A stretch of 64,000 nucleotides of DNA from contig NC_092568.1 in NCBI RefSeq assembly GCF_037975245.1, positions 9,321,001 to 9,385,000 of the forward strand. Direction: 5' to 3'. Of this stretch, positions 12,500-23,480 are shown piece by piece. How positions within the stretch are numbered: the stretch's first letter is position 1; every line of letters begins with the position of its first letter. Under the pieces are notes generated by a model. That model saw only the letters and a program-made list of their open reading frames with translations. It was not told where the DNA came from and ran no database searches. The translations under genes were made by a program, and so were the position numbers. Source of the stretch: Apostichopus japonicus (lineage: Eukaryota; Echinodermata; Holothuroidea; Aspidochirotida; Stichopodidae).

Positions 12500-12752
12500 A
12501 CAGGAAATACACAGGAAAATAGTTCCTATATAATAAAAACTAGCACTATGCACTGCATGGGATGTACAAATACACAGGAAAATAATTCCTATATAATAAA
12601 AACTGGCACTTTGCACTGCATGGGATGTACAAATACACAGGACAATAATTCCTATATAATAAAAAAATTGCACTATGCACTACATGGGATGTACAAATAC
12701 ACAGGAAAATAAAATAATTCCTATATAATAAAAACTGGCACTATGCACTGCA
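12500..12752 (+). repeat. 63-bp tandem repeat, about four copies
   Basis: Direct copies share ACAGGAAAATAATTCCTATA, TAATAAAAACTGGCACTATG and CACTGCATGGGATGTACAAA. The last copy has a small internal duplication (AAATAAAAT). Confidence 0.9.
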
Positions 12753-13049
12753 TGGATGCTACACTGCAGGAACACGACAATGGGGTCACGGAAATGTAAA
12801 AGTAGGGATGGGGAAGGGGGTAGGGGAAGGGGACACATACACAAACACAGTTTTTGGGAAGACTCTTTTTGCTATATTGATACACTTAATTTATCCTTTC
12901 ATAGAAATGAAATTTTGATGTTGATGGTTCCTCCTGCTTTTAAGTTTGTAACTTCTCATTATATATTCCTCTCTTGAGGCTTATATATGAATCCACAAGG
13001 CATCTTTCTACTTCATTGAACTACTGACCTCATATATCTATATACATAC
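12753..13049. other. Short intron stretch
   Basis: G-rich near 12808-12832, otherwise AT-rich. No feature recognised. Confidence 0.5.
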
Positions 13050-13491
13050 TGTAGGCGTATAGGAGGCGGGGGAGCTGGGGGGGATGCAGCCCCCCAAACA
13101 AATATTTTGGTGAAAATTTGGGCAATATGCTGAGAAGTTTTCAGGCAACTACTGAAAGGAAAATAAATTGCAAATGATGTAGCTAAAGGAAATCAATAGT
13201 TTAAAAAAAAAAAATCGCAATTACTAAAGTAAAAGAGAGTTTTGACATAATTGGCCCTCCATGCTTTTTCTTCATCTGCATAAGACATTTCGTTGTTTAC
13301 ATTAGCATCCCGCGGTATACTGCGCAACTTTCACGGACCTTACACGATGACATGCGATGTTATACCAATGCATGTCTATATGAAATGTACATAAACATGT
13401 TGAATGCGCGCGGAGCTCGCAAAAAATTTTGGTTATATTTTCGTGCAAGTCGTTACAGCAGCCCCAAGTCAATTGGGCTCCTACGCCTATG
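13050..13491. mobile_element. Inverted-repeat element related to the GTAGGAG-ended repeats
   Basis: The left end reads GTAGGCGTATAGGAGGCGGG. The right end reads GGGCTCCTACGCCTATG, whose complement is CATAGGCGTAGGAGCCC. A G-run then C-run motif follows the left end, as in the 9.1-kb element. A clean target duplication could not be made out, so it is probably an older or altered copy. Confidence 0.55.
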
Positions 13492-15213
13492 TATACTGGC
13501 TGGATGGATCTCGTCTGCACTATGTAGGTATGTATTATAAATTGACCGATCTAGGATGCATGAGATGAGTAGATACAGACCACTGGTCAGACTATGATAT
13601 TACCAACCCCCTCACAATATTTAAAATAACTCCATCAGGTTAAAATCTCATCAAATCAAACCAAAGAGGGACAACATTGGAAAGCAAGACTATCACTATT
13701 TAATAACTTTTAACGGGAAGAATTTTGCATCACATTGTTAGAAACAAACCTCCCTGTGGACCCTTCATTGATTATATTGTAAAGGTATAGAGCCAGTGAT
13801 ATAATCAAGTGGCTTTAAGGTTGCAATTAGTGTTTGCTTTTTGCTTTCTTCCTTTTCCAAGTGCACAGGAAAAGACAATTTATCGGAGAAAAAGGGGGGG
13901 GAGGGTAGGGAAAGACAAAACACATTTGTAGCAGTATGAACTGGACTTCTACAGCCGCACAGAGTTCATAACTCAATACAAAATTTACGATTATATCCAT
14001 GTTCTCACAAGAAATCAGTGAATGAAATCTTAAGATACCTGGGCCTAATTTTTCTGATTAATGGTTCCTGGATAGGCAGATGTCATTTTCAAGCAAATAT
14101 TTCTATATCGTTTGTGACAGCCAGCTGTTCGTCAAAGGGTGTTTCATAAATATTTTAGTTATGACGGTTGGGAATTGATCTTTTCAGCAATTTGATGGTT
14201 GGGAATTTCTTTCAAAACAATTTGAATTAGCGGTCACCAATTTCATCCAACCAGCTACATACAATTCCTCAAAGTAAGATTTACAATTTAATTGTCAAAC
14301 AAAAGCCACCTTCCTAAATTCACTCGCCAAACGAGCGTAAATTAGCAATCCAAATTTCCATTTTGATTACAAATATTTTGTAGCAGAGAGACGCTCCTCC
14401 ACCTTTTCACTCTTCTTATAAATCGGATGCAAACAGGAAATTTGAAAGTTTGAAACGTTTCCATATATTTTGTCTTTTTCATTATTTGAAATTAAACTAG
14501 ACTGGAGAATCTACTGAACTGTATAATTGTAATAGGATTATTAGAGTTTAAAAGCTATATATCTACATCGTCTCTATTTACTATAGATGTTAATTCACTC
14601 GTAACACTTATTTAACTGAGACAGCAGTAATCAACGAAGTAACTACTTTGCCTAGAGCAACTACAACTCTGAAACATGTTTTCTATACTATATTCATAAT
14701 ACCATTATAATTTGTTTTTCCTTTGGGGGGGGGGTTAAATTTTGTTAATTTGGCAATTTACATTTTCATCTTACAATCAAGTAATAATGCATTTTAAACA
14801 TTCCTTAAAAATGTACTGTTTAAATAACAGTCCATTTAATATTTGGACACTGTCAAAAATTGTATTTTCCCTTTCTGCAGGTGATTATTATAAACATTTC
14901 TGGGCAACAGCTGTATCAGATCAACCAACAAAATATTTTGAAATTAATTGTAACCGATTATGTTCATGTTGCAAGATATTGATTCAAGAGAATATTTTCA
15001 CAAAGGCCTATTTGTATTCTAATTTCTGGTGGAATTAAGAATAGCTGAAAGATTTCTACGTAACACGACTGATTTCTAAAAAAAAAAAAAATTATTCCTT
15101 CCTTTTCCAGGAAGCAAAATGATCTCACATTGGAAGATGTACAGTATCTACAATATACTATTAATAAGTTGACCAAACTTATATATGAGGTGCTAGCTTT
15201 GGCACAGAGGGGG
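13492..15213. other. Intron sequence without recognised features
   Basis: AT-rich intron with G runs at 13893-13905 and 14725-14734. Open frames are short and unrecognisable. Confidence 0.5.
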
Positions 15214-15837
15214 TTAAAGCAGCATTTTGCGTTGGGTCGCTTTTTTCCACTTTTTTAACATGTGCATCGATTTTTTTACATGTATCAATCATAAAACAGC
15301 AATCTAAGATACCATCCAAGTTTCACCCTGCCAAGAGCGTTAATTAGCGAGTAATTAACGATTTATGTCGATAAATGAGAAGAGTGTCCTCGACAAATTT
15401 CACAGTTAAAATTAATCGCATACAATTCCGCCAAACCCACTAGTTTGAATTCAACCAATCAGAGATGCAGGTTTAGTTATGAGCCGTTGCTAAAAATAGA
15501 TTCAAGACTTCGCGTTGGTTGTACCAGGGAGTTGTTATGCAACTCCCTGGTACAACTGCCATATAGACTGTACACAAATCAAGCGTGATGTTATATTACG
15601 TATCTGTCAATGACGTTCGTAGTGTTTAAATATTCATATTATGGGCGAGGTTTATTGGGTTCCCAACGGAAAATATCTTGGAGAACAACAAAGTTGAAAG
15701 TTGCAAATTTTTCGACTTTTATGCCACCATTTGAAGTAAAATATAAATAGATTAGCTAGTTATGTAGGTCGTTATGGCAAAGTGGAATCAGTGAGGTTGA
15801 GAAAAATCATAGAAAATGACGCAAAATGCTGCTTTAA
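15214..15837. mobile_element. 624-bp MITE with TTAA-bearing 19-bp terminal inverted repeats
   Basis: The left terminus is TTAAAGCAGCATTTTGCGT (15214-15232). The right terminus, 15819-15837, is its exact reverse complement. The TTAA at each edge could be a piggyBac-type target duplication or part of the repeat. There is no coding capacity. The interior has more GC than the flanks and a perfect 17-bp hairpin at 15518-15556. Confidence 0.8.
15518..15556. repeat. Perfect 17-bp-stem hairpin
   Basis: GTTGTACCAGGGAGTTG at 15518-15534, a 5-nt spacer TTATG, then the exact complement CAACTCCCTGGTACAAC at 15540-15556. It lies inside the MITE at 15214-15837. It is stable enough to fold in RNA or as a cruciform. 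Confidence 0.95.
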
Positions 15838-16019
15838 AATAAATGACAGCTTAATTCAATCAACTTAACTTCAACAAATTATTTCTCATCCAGGGGTAGA
15901 CCGACAGGCGCACACACACCCACCGTTATATTCACCGTCATATATTGCCATGGATTATCTTTGCCGTGGATAATTAGATCAAAATGCTTTCATGAAAGAA
16001 AACTTAAACATCTGAATCC

Positions 16020-18052
16020 TATTTTTCTCATTACAAGTTTGACAAACTCTATCAGTGATATTAAATGAACTGAAATGCACTGCTAGTTTAACAGAACATT
16101 CACTATATAATTAATCTAGGTTATTATAGCATTTTCAAGTTGGCTTCTTTGGAATAGTTTGTAAATAATTAGTTCACCTAGATACATATAAACATTTAAA
16201 GGGACACAAAACTACATATGATTATGTAAACTCTATCAGTGTTATTAAAAGAACTGAATGCACTGCTAGTTTAACACATACATTCTCTATATAACTAATC
16301 TAGGTTATTACAGCATTTTCAAATTGGCTTCTTTGGATAAGTTTCTGTAAATAATTAGTTCAGCTAGATATAAACATTTAAAGGGACACAAAACTACATA
16401 TGATTATGTAAACTCTATCAGTGTTATTAAAAGAACTGAATGCACTGCTAGTTTAACACATACATTCTCTATATAACTAATCTAGGTTATTATAGCCTTT
16501 TCAAATTGGCTTCTTTGGATAAGTTTCTGTAAATAATTAGTTCAGCTAGATACATATAAACATTTAAAGGGACACAACACTACATATGATTATGTAAACT
16601 CTATCAGTGTTATTAAAAGAACTGAATGCACTGCTAGTTTAACAGAACATTCTCTATATAATTAATCTAGGTTATTATAGCATTTTCAAATTGGCTTCTT
16701 TGGATTAGTTTCTGTAAATAAATAGTTCAGTTAGATACAAACATTTAAAGGGACACAACACTACATATGATTATGTAAACTCTATCAGTGTTATTAAAAT
16801 GAACTGAATGCACTGCTAGTTTAACACATACATTCTTTATATAACTAATCTAGGTTATTACAGCATTTTCAAATTGGCTTCTTTGGATTAGTTTCTGTAA
16901 ATAAATAGTTCAGTTAGATACAAACATTTAAAGGGACACAACACTACATATGATTATGTAAACTCTATCAGTGTTATTAAAATGAACTGAATGCACTGCT
17001 AGTTTAACACATACATTCTTTATACAACTAATCTAGGTTATTACAGCATTTTCAAATTGGCTTCTTTGGATAAGTTTCTGTAAATAATTAGTTCAGCTAG
17101 ATATAAACATTTAAAGAGACACAAAACTACATATGATTATGTAAACTCTATCAGTGTTATTAAAAGAACTGAATGCACTGCTAGTTTAACACATACATTC
17201 TCTATATAATTAATCTAGGTTATTACAGCATTTTCAAATTGGCTTCTTTGGATAAGTTTCTGTAAATAATTAGTTCAGCTAGATATAAACATTTAAAGAG
17301 ACACAAAACTACATATGATTATGTAAACTCTATCAGTGTTATTAAAAGAACTGAATGCACTGCTAGTTTAACACATACATTCTCTATATAATTAATCTAG
17401 GTTATTACAGCATTTTCAAATTGGCTTATTTGGATAAGTTTCTGTAAATAATTAGTTCAGCTAGATATAAACATTTAAAGGGACACAAAACTACATATGA
17501 TTATGTAAACTCTATCAGTGTTATTAAAAGAACTGAATGCACTGCTAGTTTAACAGAACATTCTCTATATAACTAATCTAGGTTATCATAGCCTTTCCAA
17601 ATTGGCCTCTTTGGATAAGTTTCTGTAAATAATTAGTTCAGCTAGATATAAACATTTAAAGGGACACAACACTACATATGATTATGTAAACTCTATCAGT
17701 GTTATTAAAAGAACTGAATGCACTGCTAGTTTAACAGAACATTCTCTATATAATTAATCTAGGTTATCATAGCCTTTCCAAATTGGCCTCTTTGGATAAG
17801 TTTCTGTAAATAATTAGTTCAGCTAGATACATATAAACATTTAAATAGACACAAAACTACATATGATTATGTAAACTCTATCAGTGTTATTAAAAGAACT
17901 GAATGCACTGCTAGTTTAACAGAACATTCTCTATATAACTAATCTAGGTTATTATAGCCTTTCCAAATTGGCCTCTTTGGATAAGTTTCTGTAAATAATT
18001 AGTTCAGCTAGATATAAACATTTAAAGGGACACAAAACTACATATGATTATG
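16020..18052 (+). repeat. About 182-bp satellite-like array, 11 copies, intronic
   Basis: Anchor GGGACACAA-ACTACATATG recurs at 16201, 16383, 16569, 16750, 16933 and on to about 18027, with spacings of 181-186 bp. Each unit carries AACTCTATCAGTGTTATTAA, ACTGAATGCACTGCTAGTTT and TAATCTAGGTTAT. Variants (AAAACT/AACACT, GGGAC/AGAC, TTAC/TTAT) are shared between neighbouring units, as unequal exchange would produce. The period is close to one nucleosome repeat. It lies inside the 10.5-kb intron before exon 5. Confidence 0.97.
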
Positions 18053-19107
18053 TTTGTCGATTTTAAAAATAACATGTTGCATGCTGTGTGTTTTTATAAA
18101 TATAAGGTACACTTATTATGGAATCTCTACACAAGGGACAAAACATGTAGCGCCCACAGAATACCACTAAATAAATGGAACGACCTTTTTGGGACTGTAA
18201 CGTCTAACTCTGTTAGTCTGTGTACATACTACTCAACATTTCACCTTATTTCTTTCTTACCAATCCTACAGGACACATACAATCATGCTTGGGACATATA
18301 TCCCCACCTAACTGTCATAATAAGATTCAATATTTCATGAGCCCTTGTGCCAATTAACTACCGTTTTCCCCATCGCACGGTAACTTTAATACAAGACACA
18401 GTCTCGTAAAACCCCCTTTTACGTCACATACTGACATGCCAATTCTTCAAGGCCATTTGGGTATTTTCAGAATTGAGCAATTCCTGTCAACCAAGTTGTC
18501 AAATATCATAACATTCGATGGTATTTTTTCAATCATTTCCGTCACTGTTTAATGCGTAAAATTTAGGGATTATCGTTGAGAAGGTTCAAAACTGCCTAAC
18601 AAAAAAACAAGAAAACCCAAAAAATGAAACCAACTTTACCATATCTGATCATTAAGCAGAGATCTACATGTGAGGGATGACAGCTTTAACTAACGATGTG
18701 ATTGCCAGGTATATGTCTCTAGGTGTAAAATATCCCATAATATCTCCCTAAGTCTGTTTATTGATCAGAGGAAAGGCTGTCACGACCAATCAGCATGCAT
18801 CTCATCGAAGAGTGCTATTTTTTTTATACACAAAGCAGAAGAAATTCTGAAGACAAAAAACATAAAACAGCTGTAACTCTTTCAATTTCTCTCGCCAATT
18901 TGTAGCTAGCCCACACCTTCACGTTACATAAACAGAATTTAGCTATGTATTTTGTCACTTTGTCGCTCTTTAACATCACAGGACATGTTTAAAAATCTGG
19001 AGGAACGTCAGTCTAACACTTCAGGACCGAACGTTAGAAGCTAATAGCTTCATAGATCTATCAAACTTTTCCAGCACAAGTGCCAATTAGCGTATACCCT
19101 GCTTTCC

Positions 19108-19109
<2 letters not shown>
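18053..19109. other. Intron sequence after the 182-bp array
   Basis: No array homology and no recognised exon. GC content is slightly higher than average from 18350 to 18720. Confidence 0.5.

Positions 19110-19193
<84 letters not shown>
19110..19193. repeat. (TA)n microsatellite
   Basis: About 84 bp of uninterrupted TA dinucleotides. Confidence 0.98.
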
Positions 19194-19198
<5 letters not shown>

Positions 19199-21484
19199 TC
19201 AGGGCTGATCTGACATTGTTATTAAACGCTGATGTCTGGCTACGTCATGTGTGACATTTTGGACGACATTAAGTAAAAAAGTTCAGAGACTGTTTAATAC
19301 CAAAGGTTAATTGATTAATTAATCAAAGTGAACTGGGCGATAAGTGAAATCTTACTTGTTATGAACAACGAACCAGCTACAGTTATGTTTTAGGCGTTAA
19401 AACTGGACCAATTTGAGTACAAATGTAGTATAAGTAGAGTTCAACTGTTGGGTGGAGATAGGGGTTAAGCACTTTAATTGACAATATTCTGTTCATCACA
19501 CTATAAATTCAACTATTGCATAATGGGATGTGCAGATCAACTACAAAAACACATTTATAATTGACAGAACAATGTATTCAGATATCCAATACTGTACCTC
19601 CCCCGGAACAAACAAACACACTCCCACCCCCTCCCCCCCCCACCCTCTTTAATTTAGGTCAGTTTTTCTGAGATTTTTCCATCTTCTTTGTAACATTTGA
19701 AAAATTGGGAAAGACACATGACTAACTTTAACTGAAGGCAGCAAGTTTACTGTCTATAAAAATTCTACCAAATTGATGCAAAATTTGATAATTCTCGTAT
19801 CATAATCATAGTTGGCTGTTATAGAATCATCGGGGACTCTAAATTAAGTTACCTAAAAATACATCAAATAAACAACAAAACTACCGAAGGAGGAAAAAAA
19901 ATAAGGAGATGACTTGTCCCTTTATATCAGTTCACGATCACTTGTCAATTAGAAATATTTTGAACATTCGGTTAATTCGACAAAACGTATCACGAATAGG
20001 AACGAGGGATGTACGACATACACTCCTTAGTTAAACTGACTACAATTCCATTATCAAACAGTTAGTACGATTCCAAAGGGGGAGAATGTAGATGTCACAT
20101 CAAGCACAAGAAAGGGATAAAACAAGGAGAACAGAATCTTCTCTCGATCGTTGTCATGATATCTCTTAGCAAATCGGACAGAATCTGTCGAAAGCAGTGT
20201 TTTGCGTTTGGTCTAGAGACTGTATCGAGAGAAGGGACCGAGGGCGCTGCAGCAGGCTGTTTAGGGCATAATCGTTTGGTTCTGTGCGGTTTTCACAAAA
20301 TAGGCACAGCCTAATCTCTATTGCTTTATGTTGATTCAGCCAAGCTGCAGGGGATTTTGAGGCCTGCTGCAGCCTTTTCTTTTTGAGACTGCGCCCTAAA
20401 GAGAAAATCAACACTAACTACATATTAATTGCTCAAATATACGAGATATTAATTAATCAGACCAAGGCATCCACCCTCCTAGAGGTCTTCTTTGTTTTTT
20501 TCTTTTCTTTTCACAGAATGAAGGTTAATGAGCAAGTAATAAATGACTGTGTACTTGTATAAACTCATGAAAAAAATCCATATCTGCATTAAAATCCAAT
20601 ATTTGCCTCATATGTTATTTGAAATTTGCAAGGAGACTAATTTTAAAACCCGATCACAAAGCTATCGAACGAGTTACTTTTCTATAGGGATACTTGTGGT
20701 GTCTAAAAGGATTCAATTTTTTATTTTTTTATTAACATCGACTCAAAAGGCTGCTTTAAAACACGCAAGGATGGAGACTGAATAAATTTTAAAAGGTTAA
20801 TATACTGAAGGGAGGAAACGGAAGCAGTAGCTTTCTGACGAGGACGTCGAAACAAAATGCCCGACTATCAAAGAGAAGCCTCGATCAAGCTTCGAAACAG
20901 CCACCAGCGATAAAAAATTAAGATACGGTTAGTGAAGTCACCACTCTGAAATTAACCGCGCAAGTCCAAGATCTGTAAGAGTTTTTTTTATCCCTTTTTG
21001 TTGTTGTCGCTTTCTATATGCATTAATTTTTGGAAGGTATTTTTGGAAATTGGTTTCCATGAGGATTTCTTACATAATATTTCTCTGATTCTTTTTGCCT
21101 CTTATTTTTATTTTTTAGATTTTGATTGAAAGTTTCCAATGATCATAACAAAATTAATATTTACAGCAATCTTCTTCTCTTTTCATCATATTAACTAATT
21201 TGGAGAGATTACTGGCTGCATTCATGTTTCGACAGATGTTACTGCTTTACAATCCAAGGTGCTTGAGAAACTAACAACTGGGTTAAGATGGGTGGAAACA
21301 TTGATGTGGGGGAAGTAAGGGAGGAATTGAGGAAGGGTGGAGGAGGGGACAGCTAGGATTCACATAGAAAAGGATGACTAGTGTGGGGGGGGAGGGGATA
21401 GGTGGGAACACGAGGGATCAAGGGATTGAGAAAAAGACAAGGATCATCAAAAATGACATCAAACTGGAGAGCTAATTGGTTCAC
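19194..21484. other. Intron between the (TA)n tract and exon 4b
   Basis: Mostly AT-rich, with a pyrimidine/C run at 19620-19640. At 20225-20400 GC content rises and CTGCAGCAGGC (near 20251) and GCCTGCTGCAGCC (near 20361) form an inverted pair. That pair may mark an old transposon but could not be assigned. Confidence 0.45.
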
Positions 21485-21533
21485 CTCCTTGCTCGTCAAG
21501 AGCAACAAGAGTCCGGATTGCATCTTCCTTGCT
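21485..21533 (-). CDS. SNAP25: SNAP-25-like exon 4b: second, divergent copy of the zero-layer exon
   Basis: This 49-nt exon has acceptor CAATCATTAG with a long T/C-rich tract 15-70 nt upstream, and donor GGAG|GTGAAC. It encodes SKEDAIRTLVALDEQG plus one base. It has the same length, entry phase (0) and exit phase (1) as exon 4a, and it keeps the zero-layer Gln and the DEQG end. It matches 4a at 10 of 16 residues. Against vertebrate SNAP-25 it differs at four residues, including Gly to Ala at the position equivalent to Gly43 and Met to Ala at Met49. The many synonymous differences from 4a with the frame intact argue for selection on an old duplication. A pseudo-exon is the alternative. Joining 4a to 4b would shift the frame. 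Confidence 0.82.
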
Positions 21534-22033
21534 CTAATGATTGGATCGGAAAGGTATAAAAAAAAAGGAAAAAAAGAGAGAGATAGGAGGGGAAAAAAAA
21601 TAGAAAAGAAAAATGATGCATTTGAAAAGAGCTTGTGCATGATAGTACATCCATCACCCCAACAGAGAAACCCTCGGCCAGGTCTTGAAAGTATGTCTCT
21701 TCGTTAAAGCCTTTTTTTGATGCCCTCGTCACTTCTGCCCAAAAAAACTAGCTCGGGCAACTGTCGACGGTTTATCATCCAAGAGATGGACTTGAAACCG
21801 TGGCAAGTCGTAATTACATGTTTCAACTATTTTGCTACTCCCATATTTCATGATCATTTTCTTTTATTTTCTTTATTCTTTCTGGGTTTTTTTTCTTCCC
21901 TTTCTCATTTCTTTGGTTTTCTTGTGATGGTTTCATCAATATTAAAAAGATCAATACAGTTTTATCTCTATCACTATTTGTATTAAAATGCCTTTTTTTT
22001 TGTAAGGCTCAAAAATATTCAGAAATTCAAAAA

Positions 22034-22074
<41 letters not shown>

Positions 22075-22684
22075 TTTTTTTGGGGGGGGACAATTTTCTT
22101 ACCACAAAGAATAATGCAATATACATTACAAAAGGCGAGAGCATAGATTTTACTCAGAGACATGCTTTCAATGTGATGAAATGCAAACTGCCACCATTTT
22201 CAAGCATATATAAATATATAGTTAGCCCAGAAATGGAATTCTTCTGGTTTTGACAAGGAACATTCAGGAGCTTCACTTGAAATTACACTGAAGAAAAAAA
22301 ATATGCCAAAAAACACGAGCAAGCAAAATACAAACTGTTTTTGCTCTATAAAACGTGTGTGACATTCTGGCAAAATTAAGTGTGATTTAAGAATCAGTAA
22401 AGCATTGCACTGAGTTTTCAAACTATAGTACTTGTTTAAGAGTGAAAAGAATACAAATAATGCCTGTCACACAATTTTTTTAATTTAATTTTTTTTTGGG
22501 GGGGGGGATAAGTTTACACCATTTTTAGAAACTGCCGTACAAGCTCCTTGACATTTTTATCAATGTATAATTAGTGGTCCTTTGCAGTTCCAGATGAATT
22601 CCAATTCTGTTTAGTTGATTTGTGTTTAAGAAATGATGATGATATTTGTCACCTTCTGCTGCACCCTTGTGCTTTGTATCTTAC
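21534..22684. other. 1151-bp intron between the two alternative exons 4a and 4b
   Basis: On the sense (minus) strand the last 70 nt before exon 4b are strongly pyrimidine-rich. The intron has a (TA)n tract at 22037-22070 and T-to-G homopolymer junctions at about 22074-22089 and 22490-22508. The intron is far longer than the minimum for splicing, so steric hindrance alone would not explain exclusion of one exon. Confidence 0.7.
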
Positions 22685-22733
22685 CTCCTTGCTCATCCAA
22701 CATTACTAAAGTCTTGATGCCCACATCCCGGCT
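22685..22733 (-). CDS. SNAP25: SNAP-25-like exon 4a: zero-layer exon, canonical version
   Basis: This 49-nt exon has acceptor CCCTTCTCTAG and strong donor GGAG|GTAAGA. It encodes SRDVGIKTLVMLDEQG plus one base that joins exon 5 to give Glu. This is layers -4 to 0 of the first SNARE helix, with the conserved zero-layer Gln of the LDEQG motif. It matches the vertebrate SNAP-25 segment at 13 of 16 positions, and it keeps the small Gly at the position equivalent to Gly43. It is the closer match to the family, so it is probably the default exon. Exon 4b lies 1151 bp downstream in the direction of transcription. Confidence 0.93.
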
Positions 22734-22964
22734 CTAGAGAAGGGAATCCAAACATGTTTAAATTGCAACAATTAATCCACTGTCTTACTCTGTCACAACA
22801 CATCACAATTAACGGATAATAATTAACTATCACGTAAAATAAGAGAAAGCCAATCAGTAAAAATGGTGTAAACAATATACATTTCGCATTTACACATACA
22901 TGTTTATATATGTAAATATATATATACTGCTAGTTGTGTTTATCGATTTTGCAAACCATGTACC

Positions 22965-23480
22965 AGTCAATCAATTCAGAAAACAAAGTACTTGATTGAT
23001 GAATTAATGAAAAGCAATCAATACATTTGATTTAATTCAATCAATTGATTAAATTAATCAGTCAATAAATTTAAGTCAATCGGTATCTATCAACTCATTT
23101 GATCAAGTAACAAATTAATCATTCAATCAACTAGATAATCAATAAGTCAATCAAATGGGTGATCAATATTAAATCAGTCAATGTATCCATCAAGCAATAT
23201 CAGTTCATCAAATTGGACAATCATTCAATGAACCAAGAAATGAATCAAACGATTAATACACCGGTCAATCGACCAATGGGTTTAACCACTTCAATCAATG
23301 AATGTTTCAATCAGAAATCTATATATGTTATAATCATCTATCAAGTGATCAGTCAATCACATAATCAATCAATCAGCCATTCCTTTCAGCCAATCAATCA
23401 ATTGGTAAATGAATCCAATGCAAATTCAATCTTTCAATCATTCAATCAGTTTATCAATCAAGCAGTTGATCCCTAATTAG
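22965..23480 (+). repeat. Degenerate AATC/ATCA simple-sequence region
   Basis: Tetranucleotide-like AATCAATCA, GTCAATCA and TTCAATCA words dominate about 500 bp with many substitutions. This produces long artificial Asn/Gln/Ser/Ile-rich frames. Confidence 0.85.

Noticed and set aside
16020-18052. CRISPR-like regular repeats
   Set aside because: Whole 182-bp units are repeated with no unique spacers. The other arrays are also continuous, and the DNA is clearly eukaryotic.
20166-20414. 82-codon minus-strand frame in a GC-richer patch
   Set aside because: An inverted CTGCAGCAGGC pair suggests an old repeat. The peptide is not recognisable.
23159-23476. Asn/Gln/Ser-rich 105-codon frame
   Set aside because: Comes from degenerate AATC simple sequence.
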